From Arthrobacter sp. (GTDB taxonomy: Bacteria > Actinomycetota > Actinomycetes > Actinomycetales > Micrococcaceae), in contig NZ_JAPSHJ010000006.1 of assembly GCF_031179985.1 (NCBI RefSeq), forward strand, positions 74,305 to 138,304: a stretch of 64,000 bases of DNA, in the 5' to 3' direction. The notes under the pieces are model-generated. The model saw only the letters and a program-made list of their open reading frames with translations. It was not told the DNA's origin and did no database searches. The translations under genes and the position numbers were made by a program. Position 1 is the first letter of the stretch, and the number at the start of each line of letters is the position of its first letter. Shown here piece after piece: positions 45,338 to 54,681 of the stretch.

Positions 45338-46237
45338 ATGGCACTTGGCGGAAACCCGATCTTCAACGGAAAGAATTTCCGTGGAGCCACCCAGGCACCG
45401 CCTGTTCCGCAGGCTCCGTATGGCCAGAACCAGTTCGGCCAGAATCAGTACGGGCAGGCACAGTATGGCCAGACCCAGTACGGCCAGAACCCCTACGGTC
45501 AGCCGCAGAATCTTTCGCAGGACCAGCTCCAGGACATGTACAACGCGCCGGCAGCCGGACGTGCCGACGTCGGACGGATGACTTTCGACGACGTCATCGT
45601 CAAGACCGCCGCGTGCCTTGGAGTCCTCGTAGCCGGTGCAGCTGTAACGCTGGTCGTGGGCTTGGGGCTTGCGAGCATGCTGATGATTGTTGGCGCGCTG
45701 GGCGGTTTCGTGCTCGCGCTGGTCAACACGTTCAAGAAGCAGCCCTCGCCGGCACTTATCTTGGCTTATGCAGGTCTTGAAGGGCTGTTCCTCGGTGGCC
45801 TGACCCGCATCCTGGATGGAATGTATCCGGGAGTCGGCCTGCAGGCCGTCATCGGCACCCTGTCTGTCTTCACCGTGACGCTCCTGCTGTTCAAGAGCGG
45901 CAAGGTGCGCGCCACACCCAAGGCCATGCGCTTCTTCATGATTGCAATGATCGGCTACGCGCTTTTCTCAGTGGTGAATCTCGTGATGATGATGACGGGT
46001 GTTCTGGATCAGCCCTTTGGCTTGCGGAGCGGCATTATCGGCGTCGTCATTGGCATCCTGGCGATCGGCCTCGCGGCCTTCTCGCTGGTCATGGACTTCA
46101 CGAGCATCGAGGCAGGCGTCCGGGCCGGAGCCCCGCAGCGGTTCTCATGGACCGCCGCTTTTGGGCTGACAGTGACCCTGGTATGGCTGTACGTCGAGAT
46201 CATCCGGCTCCTGGCAATTCTCCGCGGCGAAGAATAA
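45338..46237 (+). CDS. Bax inhibitor-1 / YccA family membrane protein with YGQxQ-repeat N-terminus
   Basis: Seven-helix membrane protein of the BI-1/YccA superfamily (TMBIM). In other bacteria members act as pH-sensitive Ca2+ leak channels or FtsH modulators; here the role is unknown. The 299 residues split into a ~75-residue hydrophilic N-terminus and a membrane domain from VKTAACLGVLVAG to LYVEIIRLLAIL. The N-terminus contains six tandem 5-residue repeats of the YGQNQ type. GGAGGA precedes the ATG, and a terminator follows 22 bp after the stop. Confidence 0.9.
   Translation: MALGGNPIFNGKNFRGATQAPPVPQAPYGQNQFGQNQYGQAQYGQTQYGQNPYGQPQNLSQDQLQDMYNAPAAGRADVGRMTFDDVIVKTAACLGVLVAGAAVTLVVGLGLASMLMIVGALGGFVLALVNTFKKQPSPALILAYAGLEGLFLGGLTRILDGMYPGVGLQAVIGTLSVFTVTLLLFKSGKVRATPKAMRFFMIAMIGYALFSVVNLVMMMTGVLDQPFGLRSGIIGVVIGILAIGLAAFSLVMDFTSIEAGVRAGAPQRFSWTAAFGLTVTLVWLYVEIIRLLAILRGEE
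45419..45508 (+). repeat. Six 15-bp in-frame tandem repeats (YGQxQ)
   Basis: Consecutive units begin at 45419, 45434, 45449, 45464, 45479 and 45494. They encode YGQNQ, FGQNQ, YGQAQ, YGQTQ, YGQNP and YGQPQ. Most base differences are third-codon or conservative. Confidence 0.9.
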
Positions 46238-46258
46238 CCGCAGGCAGGATCCGAACTG

Positions 46259-46308
46259 AAGCAGGGCCCCGCCATTCGATGAACGTCGAAAGGTGGGCCC
46301 TGCTTTTT
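46259..46308. terminator. Bidirectional terminator between convergent genes
   Basis: AAGCAGGGCCC (46259-46269) pairs with GGGCCCTGCTT (46295-46305), followed by a T-run on the plus strand. It serves the BI-1 gene and possibly the thiolase gene. Confidence 0.8.
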
Positions 46309-46316
46309 GCTGTCCC

Positions 46317-47555
46317 TCAGCTGAGGCGTTCCACAATCATCGCCATCCCCTGGCCGCCACCGACGCAGAGCGTTGCGAGCCCCAAAGTGCCATCTGTGGA
46401 GGAGAGGCCGTTAAGCAGGGTTGCCGTCATCCGGGTCCCTGTCATTCCGAAGGGATGGCCCAGGGCGATTGCACCCCCATGGACGTTGAGCCGGGAGTGG
46501 TCGATGCCAAGTTCGCGGGCGCTGGCTACCACCTGGACGGCGAATGCTTCGTTGAGCTCCACGAGGTCTATGTCCCCGATTCCGAGACCTGCAGCCGCGA
46601 GGGCCCGGCGGGTTGATTCCACCGGCCCCATGCCCATTAATTCCGGTGACAATGCGCTGATACCAGTTGACACGATGCGGGCAAGGGGTTGAAGGCCAAG
46701 TTGGCGTGCCCGGGTATCGCTCATCACCACGGCAGCTGCGGCACCATCGTTCAGGGGGCAAGCATTGCCTGCGGTAACTGTCCCTTCTTTACGGAAGACC
46801 GGTTGCAAGGCACTGACAGCTTCCAGGGTCACTCCCGAGCGGGGTGAATCGTCCTTGCTGACCACCGTGCCGTCGCGCCTTGCATAAGGGGAGATCTCGC
46901 GCGCGAAGAATCCGGAGGCTATGGCAGCCTCGGCTCGGTTCTGGCTCAGGACCGCCCACTCGTCCTGTTCAGCCCTGCTGATGCCGTGCCTTGCAGCCAC
47001 ATTCTCGGCAGTCTGGCCCATGGAGATATAGATATCGGGCATCCGGTCGCCCATACGGGGATCCGTCCAGGGCGTGTTCGAGGCAGCCCGGGCAGCCGTG
47101 CGCTGGCGGGCAGCGTCGAAGAGCGGATTGTGGTTGCGCGAATCCGTTTCGCCGGCCCCCGCCCAGGAGTTGTAGCGGGAAACAGCTTCCACGCCGCCCG
47201 CTACGAAGGCGTGCCCCTCCCCGGCCTTGATGGCGTGGAAGGCCATCCGGATGGTTTGGAGGCTGGAGGCGCAGAACCTGTTGACTGTTGCTGCCGGTAC
47301 ATCGTCCAGGTTTGTCAGGATTGTGACCACCCGGGCCATGTTGGACCCGGCTTCCCCGCTCGGTTCGGCACACCCCAGGTAGAGATCGTCCAGGCCCTCG
47401 CCATCATTGGCGCGAGGGTTGAACTGAGGGATCTTCTCCAAGGCTGCGGTCACCATGGCCGCTGCGAGGTCGTCGGGCCGTTCGTCTTTGAGGGAGCCCT
47501 TGAATGCTCGGCCGATGGGACTCCTGGCAACGGAAACAATGACAGCTTCAGGCAT
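46317..47555 (-). CDS. Acetyl-CoA C-acyltransferase (thiolase II)
   Basis: Thiolase that condenses or cleaves acyl-CoA thioesters, 412 residues. The nucleophilic Cys is in [15 protein letters not shown] near residue 90. The His motif is [17 protein letters not shown], and the second Cys is in [13 protein letters not shown]. Long internal loops and the [11 protein letters not shown]-terminus fit degradative (FadA-type) thiolases. It lies 20 bp downstream of galK on the same strand and is probably transcribed with galTK, although no metabolic link is evident. Confidence 0.92.
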   Translation of the reverse strand: MPEAVIVSVARSPIGRAFKGSLKDERPDDLAAAMVTAALEKIPQFNPRANDGEGLDDLYLGCAEPSGEAGSNMARVVTILTNLDDVPAATVNRFCASSLQTIRMAFHAIKAGEGHAFVAGGVEAVSRYNSWAGAGETDSRNHNPLFDAARQRTAARAASNTPWTDPRMGDRMPDIYISMGQTAENVAARHGISRAEQDEWAVLSQNRAEAAIASGFFAREISPYARRDGTVVSKDDSPRSGVTLEAVSALQPVFRKEGTVTAGNACPLNDGAAAAVVMSDTRARQLGLQPLARIVSTGISALSPELMGMGPVESTRRALAAAGLGIGDIDLVELNEAFAVQVVASARELGIDHSRLNVHGGAIALGHPFGMTGTRMTATLLNGLSSTDGTLGLATLCVGGGQGMAMIVERLS

Positions 47556-47575
47556 GGCCCCAGCCTACGCCGCGG

Positions 47576-48736
47576 TCAGGTCAGCCGCATGGCCCCGTCA
47601 GCAGGAGTAACAGTGAAAATATCGGGAGCGGTGTAGCCCGCGTCCGCGAAAGCCTGCACGACGGCGGTGCGCACCTGTTGCTCGGCTTCCAGGGGAGTGA
47701 GTGCTATGGCTGCACCGCCAAAACCTCCCCCTGTCATCCTGGCCCCGATCGCTCCGTTGGAACGGGACGTCTCAACGGCAAGGTCGAGCTCGCGGCAGGA
47801 GATTTCAAAGTCGTCCCGCATGGACACGTGGCTGGCATCGAGGAGGGGCCCAATGGCGCGGGGACCCTCGCTGGCCAGCAGCTCAACGGTTTGAAGCACC
47901 CTGTCGTTCTCCGTCACCACATGGCGCACACGACGGAAGGTTTCTTCGTCCAGGAGCCCGCTGGCTTCCTGAAGGTCCTCCACGCCAACGTCGCGGAGGG
48001 CTTTGACTCCGAGCACATCAGCCCCGAGCTCGCAGGAGGCGCGGCGGGAGGCGTATCCGCCGTCGGCATGCGAATGTGAAACTTTCGTGTCAATCACCAG
48101 CATCACCAGCCCCGCGGGGTGCGCCTCGAACGGCACCAGCTTGACGGTCTGGTCACGGCAGTCCAGGAACACAGCGTGGTCCTTGGCGCCGCGCAGCGAG
48201 GCTGACTGGTCCATGATGCCCGTGGGGGCGCCGACGAAGTCGTTTTCCGCGCGCTGGGTGGCCAGGACCATTTCCTCGGCTTCCAGGCCCGCACCTGTCA
48301 GCTCGTTCAAGGCTGAGATGACGGCGCATTCGATGGCATGGGAGGAGGACAGTCCTGCACCCAGGGGAACGTCTGAATCGAGCAGCAGATCCATGCCGGG
48401 AACCGTGATGCCACGCTGTTGCAGCGCCCAGATCACCCCGAGCGGGTACTTAGTCCACCCCCGTGCCGTGGATTTATCCAGTGCGGTGGCGTCCGCGATC
48501 GTCAAGCCTTGGTCCCCGTAGGTGGAGAGCAGGCGAAGGATTGAGTCGGGCCTGGTCCGGACGGCGATTCTGGCAGTTTTGTCGATCGCGAAGGGCAGGA
48601 CAAAGCCCTCGTTATAGTCAGTGTGCTCACCGATGAGGTTGACGCGCCCGGGTGCCATCCAGACGCCGTCGGGCTCAGCGCCGAACGCCTCGGTGAAACG
48701 GGCGGCCAGCTGGCTGGCGGTCAAGGGAGCAGTCAT
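47576..48736 (-). CDS. galK: Galactokinase
   Basis: GHMP-family kinase phosphorylating galactose at C1, second step of the Leloir pathway; 386 residues. The signature APGRVNLIGEHTDYNEGFVL is at residues ~28-47 and the ATP loop is PLGAGLSSSHAIE. GGGFGGAAIAL near the C-terminus is GHMP motif 3, and Asp in GIMDQSASL is the catalytic base. The start overlaps the galT stop (ATGA), so the order is galT-galK. Confidence 0.96.
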   Translation of the reverse strand: MTAPLTASQLAARFTEAFGAEPDGVWMAPGRVNLIGEHTDYNEGFVLPFAIDKTARIAVRTRPDSILRLLSTYGDQGLTIADATALDKSTARGWTKYPLGVIWALQQRGITVPGMDLLLDSDVPLGAGLSSSHAIECAVISALNELTGAGLEAEEMVLATQRAENDFVGAPTGIMDQSASLRGAKDHAVFLDCRDQTVKLVPFEAHPAGLVMLVIDTKVSHSHADGGYASRRASCELGADVLGVKALRDVGVEDLQEASGLLDEETFRRVRHVVTENDRVLQTVELLASEGPRAIGPLLDASHVSMRDDFEISCRELDLAVETSRSNGAIGARMTGGGFGGAAIALTPLEAEQQVRTAVVQAFADAGYTAPDIFTVTPADGAMRLT

Positions 48737-49875
48737 GCAGGGACACCTTCCGGGGTGTGGTTCAGTGAGGAGGGCTGGGTGCCAACGGCACGCAGTCTCT
48801 CGGCAACGAGTTCGGGCGTTGTGTCGTTGATAAAGGCACCCATGGCCGCTTCGGAGCCGGCCAGGTATTTGAGTTTATCGGCGGCACGGCGGGGTGAGGT
48901 CAACTGGAGGTGCAGATATCCGGCAGGCCTGAGGAGGTCATCCAGTGGTGCCTGGTGCCAGGCGGAGATGTACGGCGTGGGAGTGGGATAGAGCGTGTCG
49001 AGCCGCTTCAGCAGATCGAGGTAAACGTGTGAAAGTTCGTCCTTCTCTTCCCCGGTCAGAGCAGCCAGATCCGGGACCTGCCGGTGAGGCACCAGGTGGA
49101 TTTCCAATGGCCAGCGTGCAGCAAAGGGCACATAGGCGCTGAAGTTTTCGCCTTCAAGCACCATGCGGCTGCCGTCCTCACGTTCGGAACGCAGGAGTGA
49201 ACCGGTGAGAGTTTCGCGACCATCGGCGGCGTCGAAAAACTTTCGGGCGGCTGCACCGAGGACGCCGGCGCGCGGCGTGACGTAGGGGTAGGCGTAAATC
49301 TGGCCGTGCGGATGGTGAAGCGTAACGCCGATGTCCGCGCCGCGGTTCTCAAACGGGAAGACCTGCTTGATGCCCTTCATGGCGCTCAAGGCTTCTGTGC
49401 GGTGGGCCCAGGCTTCAATGACGGTGCGCGCCCGCACCTCGGTGAGCCCGCTGAAGGAACCTGTGTGATCGGGGGTGAAGGACACCACTTCACAGCGGCC
49501 GTATGCGGGGCCAGTGGTACCCCATTGCGGGTTGTCCGGAATGGATCCCAAAGCCGGGCCCAATGAGGGAAAACGGTTCTCAAACACCACGACGTCGTAG
49601 TCCGGGGCCGGGATCTCAGAGGGGTTATTGCTTGTGGTGGGGCAGATGGGGCACTGGTCTGCCGGCGGCAGGTGGGTACGGCTCTGCCTGTGCGCGGCGA
49701 CTGCCACCCACTCGTCGGTCAGGGCATCGAACCTGACTTCCCCCGGCTCGCCACGGTCGGGCAAGGGCCGGTGGTCAACGGTATCCGCTGGGGACCGGCG
49801 AGACGCGGTATCGGCGTCGTCGAAGTAGATCAGCTCCCTGCCATCGGCAAGCTGTGTGCTGGTGATAGCTGTCAT
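48733..49875 (-). CDS. galT: Galactose-1-phosphate uridylyltransferase
   Basis: HIT-superfamily nucleotidyltransferase exchanging UDP-glucose and galactose-1-phosphate; 380 residues. The active-site HPHGQIYAYP supplies the His-Pro-His nucleophile near residue 190. CPICPT near residue 75 is the Zn site, and VPFAARWPLEIHLVPHR marks the second HIT repeat. It heads galT-galK-(thiolase) and diverges from the galM-like epimerase across a 262-bp AT-rich regulatory region. Confidence 0.95.
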   Translation of the reverse strand: MTAITSTQLADGRELIYFDDADTASRRSPADTVDHRPLPDRGEPGEVRFDALTDEWVAVAAHRQSRTHLPPADQCPICPTTSNNPSEIPAPDYDVVVFENRFPSLGPALGSIPDNPQWGTTGPAYGRCEVVSFTPDHTGSFSGLTEVRARTVIEAWAHRTEALSAMKGIKQVFPFENRGADIGVTLHHPHGQIYAYPYVTPRAGVLGAAARKFFDAADGRETLTGSLLRSEREDGSRMVLEGENFSAYVPFAARWPLEIHLVPHRQVPDLAALTGEEKDELSHVYLDLLKRLDTLYPTPTPYISAWHQAPLDDLLRPAGYLHLQLTSPRRAADKLKYLAGSEAAMGAFINDTTPELVAERLRAVGTQPSSLNHTPEGVPA

Positions 49876-50009
49876 GCGGCGCGGTCCTTATTTTGAGGGG
49901 CTGGGGGCCGGGGTTTGGAGCTTGGGGTCTGGAGGCTGGGAGGTCAGGCGTAGCGGAATCAGTCCGATCTGGCGGTAGACCTCCGGTTGCGGCTCGAAAA
50001 CCATTATTT

Positions 50010-50053
50010 CACAAACGATCAAAAAGTAATAGTTTCTAACAAAAGATAACAAA
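50010..50053. promoter_or_regulatory. Direct-repeat operator region between galT and the aldose epimerase
   Basis: TAACAAA occurs at 50037 and 50047, one helical turn apart. A related pair, TCACAAA (50010) and TCAAAAA (50019), lies 27 bp to the left, all in a very AT-rich block. Such paired repeats are typical of DeoR-family sugar regulators; no regulator gene is in the window. Confidence 0.5.
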
Positions 50054-50137
50054 GTGAGGCCGAAGGAGTGATGAGGAACAGGCGGAGCCCGGCCGTGGTC
50101 CGGTGCCGAGCACATCAATGACCTGTACGGTGGTGCC

Positions 50138-51097
50138 ATGAATCCCAGCATGGACCCCGACACCGGCATCGTCTACGGTGGGGCAAGGCGTTGCGCGACA
50201 GGACGCCAATATGAACTCCGCCGCGGCGACGCCCTGGCAGTAATAACGGAGCTCGCCGCAGGACTGCGGGTGTTCACCCGCGGGGGAACCCAGCTGACCG
50301 AAGGCTACGGCGACGCCCAGATTCCGCCCGGCGCAACGGGGATAACCCTGGCGCCTTGGGCTAACAGGATTGAAAACGGTGTATGGCAGCTGAACGGGAA
50401 AAAGCAACAGCTGGACATCACGGAAGTTTCACGGAACAACGCCAGCCATGGCCTCCTGCGCAACACAGCCTACGAGCTTCTGGAGGAATCAGATTCGTCG
50501 GTCACGCTGGAGGGCGTGGTGTTCCCGCAGCACGGATATCCGTTCCTGGTGCGGCACCAGGTGCAATACTCACTGACGGACGATTTGGGCCTGCAGGTGC
50601 GGCAGACACTCGTCAACGACTCACAGGAGTCCGCTCCGTTCGTCCTCGGCGCCCACCCCTACCTGCGGCTGGGTGGTGTTCCCGCGGAAGATCTGGTCCT
50701 CACGGTCAAGGCGTCCACCAGGCTGGTTGCGGATTCACAGCTCATTCCCCGAAGTTCCCAGGCAGTGGAAGGGGAGGACGATTTACGCGGCGGACGCAGG
50801 GTGTCTGACCTCGATCTCGATGTCGCGTATACAGATCTGGAGTTCGACGACGGCGTTGCCCGCCATACGCTGGCCGCTCCTGATGGCAGCAGCGTGAGTC
50901 TCTGGCAGGACGCATCGTGCCCCTACGTACACGTGTTCGTTACCGATACGTTCCCAGGAAGGGCCAAGGCGGTGGCGATCGAACCCATGACCGGACCGGC
51001 CAACGCCTTCAACAGCGGCGACGGACTTCGTTGGCTTGCTCCCGGGGAGACGTTCAGCATGACCTGGGGGATTGATGCCAACCTCGCCGGTGCGTAA
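50138..51097 (+). CDS. galM: Aldose 1-epimerase family protein
   Basis: Mutarotase interconverting alpha and beta anomers of galactose or glucose; 319 residues. Motifs are LAPWANRIENGVW (substrate Arg), NASHGLLRN with catalytic-type His, FVLGAHPYLRLG with the second His, and AIEPMTGPANAFN with the catalytic Glu. The order matches the actinobacterial aldose epimerase subgroup. TACGGT at 50126-50131 puts the predicted transcript start exactly at ATG 50138. Divergence from galTK supports galactose use. Confidence 0.92.
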   Translation: MNPSMDPDTGIVYGGARRCATGRQYELRRGDALAVITELAAGLRVFTRGGTQLTEGYGDAQIPPGATGITLAPWANRIENGVWQLNGKKQQLDITEVSRNNASHGLLRNTAYELLEESDSSVTLEGVVFPQHGYPFLVRHQVQYSLTDDLGLQVRQTLVNDSQESAPFVLGAHPYLRLGGVPAEDLVLTVKASTRLVADSQLIPRSSQAVEGEDDLRGGRRVSDLDLDVAYTDLEFDDGVARHTLAAPDGSSVSLWQDASCPYVHVFVTDTFPGRAKAVAIEPMTGPANAFNSGDGLRWLAPGETFSMTWGIDANLAGA

Positions 51098-51194
51098 GGT
51101 TCTTGCGACTGGACCCGCGGCCACGGCTGACACCGCGAAGCCGGCAGGACTGTGCCGGTTTCCCATCGGCGCCCGGCTGGTGAATCATTAGGCT

Positions 51195-52667
51195 ATGACG
51201 CCAGCCAAGGACGCCGCACCCTCCAATAGTCCTGCTACCCCGGTCACGGAAGGATCCCCAGCTGCGGACGGACCCCTGGCTGCGGACGGATCCTCAGCCG
51301 GAGCGCCAGGTAACAACGCAGCAAACCCGAACGCCGCCGTCGTGCCGGTTGCCCTGGGCCCGGACGCTGTGCCGGAGCCCCTGCCAGAGACCGGTTCCGC
51401 CGCAGGGGCAAGGCCGCGAACGGACAGGGAACTCGACCAGGACATTCCGTACGGGATCCGCATCGCAGCGTCGTGGGCCTGGCGCATCGGCCTGATCCTG
51501 CTGGTCAGTGCCGGCCTGATCTGGCTCCTCAGCAGGATCAGTTTCCTCATCATCCCCGTCATGGTTGCTGCCCTTCTCGCGGGCCTTCTCAGCCCGGTAA
51601 CGCGGTGGCTGAAACAGCAAGGCGTACCCAATGGGCTGGCAGTGGCGATCACGCTGCTCGGGTTCATCGGGGTCATTGCCGGCGCCCTGGCGCTGGTTGG
51701 CAGGCAGCTTGTGACCGGGTTCAGCGAGCTGTGGACAGAAGCGCTTGCCGGTGTCCAGAAGGTACAGACGTGGTTGGCCGAGGGGCCCCTTCATCTCTCC
51801 GCTGCCCAGATCGACCAGTACCTCAAAGAGGCCACCGATGCGCTGCAGAACAACACCAGCAGCATTTTGAGTGGCGCTTTGTCCTTTGGTAATACCGCCG
51901 GTCACTTCGCCGCCGGACTCCTGATCGCCCTCTTCGTGACCATCTTCTTCCTCCTGGAAGGCGAACGGATCTGGGCGTTCCTCGTGAGGTTGTTGCCACG
52001 GAAGGCACGTGCAGCAACCAGCGGAGCCGGACGCAAGGGCTGGGCATCCATGGTCAGCTATGTACGAATCCAGATGTTCGTCGCCTTCGTCGATGCTGTG
52101 GGCATAGGCGTGGGGGCGGCCATCATTGGAGTGCCGCTGGCCCTGCCGCTGAGTGTCCTGGTCTTCATCGGTTCCTTTATCCCCATCGTCGGTGCCCTGG
52201 TCACCGGCGCTGTTGCCGTGCTGCTGGCGCTGGTGGCCAACGGCGTCGTCAACGCCCTGATCATGCTGGGCATCGTGCTCCTGGTCCAGCAACTCGAAAG
52301 CCACATCCTCCAGCCGCTCGTCATGGGCAGGGCCGTGGCGCTCCACCCGGTGGCCGTGATTCTGTCGGTTGCCGCAGGGTCCTACCTTGCGGGAATCCCG
52401 GGTGCCCTGTTCTCAGTGCCCATCCTCGCCGTAGCAAACTCGGCAATACGCTACATTGCCGGCAGGACGTGGGAATATGAAGGAGTGCTGGCAGGCGCGG
52501 ACCCCCAGGCAACCGGGGATACCGCACACGCCAGCAGGGACAACACCTTCAAGGAAGTTCACCTTCCTGGTGCCAGATCCCGAAACGGCAAAGGCGCCGT
52601 GCATGATTCAGGTGTCCCCGGCCAGGCCGGACCGGACACCCGAGCCGAAACCGCTAAAGGAGAATAG
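51195..52667 (+). CDS. AI-2E (PerM/TqsA) family transporter
   Basis: Polytopic membrane protein of the AI-2 exporter / PerM family, 490 residues. A ~75-residue Ala/Pro-rich polar N-terminus precedes two helices (LILLVSAGLIWLLS and FLIIPVMVAALLAGLLSPV). A soluble amphipathic domain follows, then five or so helices with VFIGSFIPIVGALVTGAVAVL and the family motif QQLESHILQPLVMGRAVALHP. A ~65-residue soluble tail ends it. Family members export signals or act as Na+/H+ antiporters; the substrate is not predictable. ilvA begins 3 bp downstream. Confidence 0.9.
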   Translation: MTPAKDAAPSNSPATPVTEGSPAADGPLAADGSSAGAPGNNAANPNAAVVPVALGPDAVPEPLPETGSAAGARPRTDRELDQDIPYGIRIAASWAWRIGLILLVSAGLIWLLSRISFLIIPVMVAALLAGLLSPVTRWLKQQGVPNGLAVAITLLGFIGVIAGALALVGRQLVTGFSELWTEALAGVQKVQTWLAEGPLHLSAAQIDQYLKEATDALQNNTSSILSGALSFGNTAGHFAAGLLIALFVTIFFLLEGERIWAFLVRLLPRKARAATSGAGRKGWASMVSYVRIQMFVAFVDAVGIGVGAAIIGVPLALPLSVLVFIGSFIPIVGALVTGAVAVLLALVANGVVNALIMLGIVLLVQQLESHILQPLVMGRAVALHPVAVILSVAAGSYLAGIPGALFSVPILAVANSAIRYIAGRTWEYEGVLAGADPQATGDTAHASRDNTFKEVHLPGARSRNGKGAVHDSGVPGQAGPDTRAETAKGE

Positions 52668-52670
52668 TTC

Positions 52671-53909
52671 GTGAAAACCCTCAAGAGCCTGCCCGTCACG
52701 CTGGACGATGTCCTGGAGGCGCAAAAGCTGCTTGAAGGAATCATTACACGGACGCCTGTGGAGTCATCCCGGGCCTTGGGCGGGATGGTCGGCGGAGACG
52801 TCTACTTCAAGTGTGAGAACCTGCAGCGCGCCGGTTCCTTCAAAGTCCGCGGCGCGTACGTCCGGATGGCCAGGCTGTCAGCTGAGGAAAAGAAGAGAGG
52901 CGTGGTGGCGGCATCTGCCGGCAACCATGCGCAGGGCGTCGCGGTAGGCGCTAAGAGCCTGGGAATCAAGGCCCGCATCTACATGCCGCTCGGCGTCGCG
53001 CTCCCCAAGCTTGCGGCCACCCGGAGCCATGGTGCGGAGGTCATCCTGCACGGCCACAACGTCGACGAAGCCCTTGCCGAGGCCCAGCGCTATGCCAACG
53101 AAACCGGCGCCGTTTTCGTCCACCCCTTCGACAACGTCGATGTCGTTGCCGGCCAGGGAACGGTTGGACTGGAGATCCTTGAACAGATCCCCAACGTCGA
53201 CACCATCCTGATGGGCGTAGGTGGCGGCGGGCTTCTGGCCGGTGTGGCAGTTGCAGTGAAGGCCAGGGCCAGGGAACTGGGACGCGATATCCGCATCATC
53301 GGCGTGCAGGCTGAAAACGCCGCTGCGTATCCGCCTTCACTCGCAGCAGACGCGCTTGTTCCGCTCAAGAGGGTGTCCACTATGGCTGATGGCATTGCTG
53401 TGGGCCGTCCCGGGCAGTTGCCGTTCAGCATCATCCGGGAACTCGTTGATGACGTGGTCACCGTCAGCGAGGATTCCCTGGCGCGCGCCCTGATCTTCCT
53501 CCTGGAGCGCGCCAAGATGGTGGTGGAACCCGCAGGAGCGGTGGGGGTGGCAGCGCTTATGGACGGCAAGATCGAGAATCCCGGCAACACGGCCGTGATC
53601 CTGTCGGGCGGCAACATCGATCCCATGCTCATGCTCAAGGTGATCCAGCGGGGTCTTTCAGCAGCAGGACGGTACATGACAGTACGCATGATGCTTGACG
53701 ACCGGCCCGGCTCACTTGCCACCATTGCCCGGATCATCGCTGAGAACGATGCCAACGTGACAGGTCTGGACCACACGCGAGTGGGAGGCTCCATCAGCAT
53801 GGGCGACGTCTCCATCACGGTCAACCTGGAGACGAAGGGTCACGAGCACTGCGAACAGGTCCTCAGTGCCCTGCGCGCCGAGGGATTCCAACCGATTGTG
53901 GTGCACTAG
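52671..53909 (+). CDS. ilvA: Threonine ammonia-lyase
   Basis: PLP enzyme deaminating threonine to 2-oxobutanoate. The 412 residues contain the PLP Lys58 in RAGSFKVRGAY, NHAQGVA and the phosphate-binding GVGGGGLLAG. A single C-terminal ACT-like domain (YMTVRMMLDDRPGSLATI) is present. This one-ACT layout is the shorter IlvA/TdcB type, which is sometimes insensitive to isoleucine. The GTG start has AAAGGAGAA upstream, straddling the stop of the previous gene. The gene stands without other ilv genes. Confidence 0.93.
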   Translation: MKTLKSLPVTLDDVLEAQKLLEGIITRTPVESSRALGGMVGGDVYFKCENLQRAGSFKVRGAYVRMARLSAEEKKRGVVAASAGNHAQGVAVGAKSLGIKARIYMPLGVALPKLAATRSHGAEVILHGHNVDEALAEAQRYANETGAVFVHPFDNVDVVAGQGTVGLEILEQIPNVDTILMGVGGGGLLAGVAVAVKARARELGRDIRIIGVQAENAAAYPPSLAADALVPLKRVSTMADGIAVGRPGQLPFSIIRELVDDVVTVSEDSLARALIFLLERAKMVVEPAGAVGVAALMDGKIENPGNTAVILSGGNIDPMLMLKVIQRGLSAAGRYMTVRMMLDDRPGSLATIARIIAENDANVTGLDHTRVGGSISMGDVSITVNLETKGHEHCEQVLSALRAEGFQPIVVH

Positions 53910-53915
53910 GGGTCA

Positions 53916-54563
53916 ATGATGCTGGAGGCAGGCGGAAAAGGGCCACGCGGCAAGGGGCTTCAGCCAGGTTTTGATACGCCGGCGGCGCGCGCGAAGAGCG
54001 GGCTGCTGGTAGTCGGATCCTTCGTTATCCTGTTGTTCATCATCGAAGTGGTCAACCTTTTGACGTTCCACTCGCTGAACCTCACGTTCGGCCTGCGCCC
54101 CAGGAGCCCGGACGGCCTGCTGGACATTTTTACGTTTCCGCTGCTGCACGCCAACTTCGGGCACCTGATCTCCAATTCCTTCCCGCTGATCATCTTCGGT
54201 TTCCTGGTGCTGATGTCCGGGCTACGGGTTTTCCTGACCACCGCTGCGCTGAGCTGGCTGGGATCGGGGCTGGTGGTCTGGCTGATCGGCGACGGTGGGA
54301 TCACCGTCGGCGCGTCCGGTCTGGTCTTCGGGTTTTTCGCTTTCCTGCTGGTTCGCGGCTTCTTTAACCGCAGCTGGTGGCAGATCCTGCTTTCGGCGGT
54401 GCTGTTTATGGTTTACGGAGGAATCCTTTTCGGGATCCTCCCCACGGTCGCCCATTTCGTTTCCTGGCAGGCCCACCTGGGTGGCGCCCTGGGTGGCGTT
54501 GCGGCCGCCATCGTCTTGAGGCCAAGAATCAACCGCTCCCGCCGCGACGCCCCAGGCGTCTAA
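53916..54563 (+). CDS. Rhomboid family intramembrane serine protease
   Basis: Six-helix intramembrane protease, 215 residues. The TM2 motif is LLHANFGHLISNSFPL, the catalytic Ser lies in GASGLVFGFF, and the catalytic His in WQAHLGGALGG; the usual HxxGxxxG helix is replaced by this form. A polar N-terminus of about 28 residues precedes the first helix. The start is 6 bp after the ilvA stop and two adjacent ATG codons (53916, 53919) are possible. Substrates are unknown. A terminator follows. Confidence 0.9.
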   Translation: MMLEAGGKGPRGKGLQPGFDTPAARAKSGLLVVGSFVILLFIIEVVNLLTFHSLNLTFGLRPRSPDGLLDIFTFPLLHANFGHLISNSFPLIIFGFLVLMSGLRVFLTTAALSWLGSGLVVWLIGDGGITVGASGLVFGFFAFLLVRGFFNRSWWQILLSAVLFMVYGGILFGILPTVAHFVSWQAHLGGALGGVAAAIVLRPRINRSRRDAPGV

Positions 54564-54583
54564 AGGCACAACAGCTTAAAAGC

Positions 54584-54623
54584 ACGACGCCGGCCCTCCC
54601 GCCTAGGGGAGGACCGGCGTCGT
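54584..54623. terminator. Bidirectional terminator between the rhomboid gene and greA
   Basis: ACGACGCCGG and CCTCCC pair with GGGAGG and CCGGCGTCGT with one mismatch and a short loop. It lies between two convergent genes. Confidence 0.8.
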
Positions 54624-54681
54624 TCTGCTAAAGCCGTACGGTACTGCCGTTTGTTCAGGCACTGCCGGGTGAGCCTGAAGG

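Noticed and set aside
45419..45508. Tandem repeats considered as a CRISPR array
   Set aside because: The 15-bp units are contiguous with no spacers and lie in frame inside a coding sequence.
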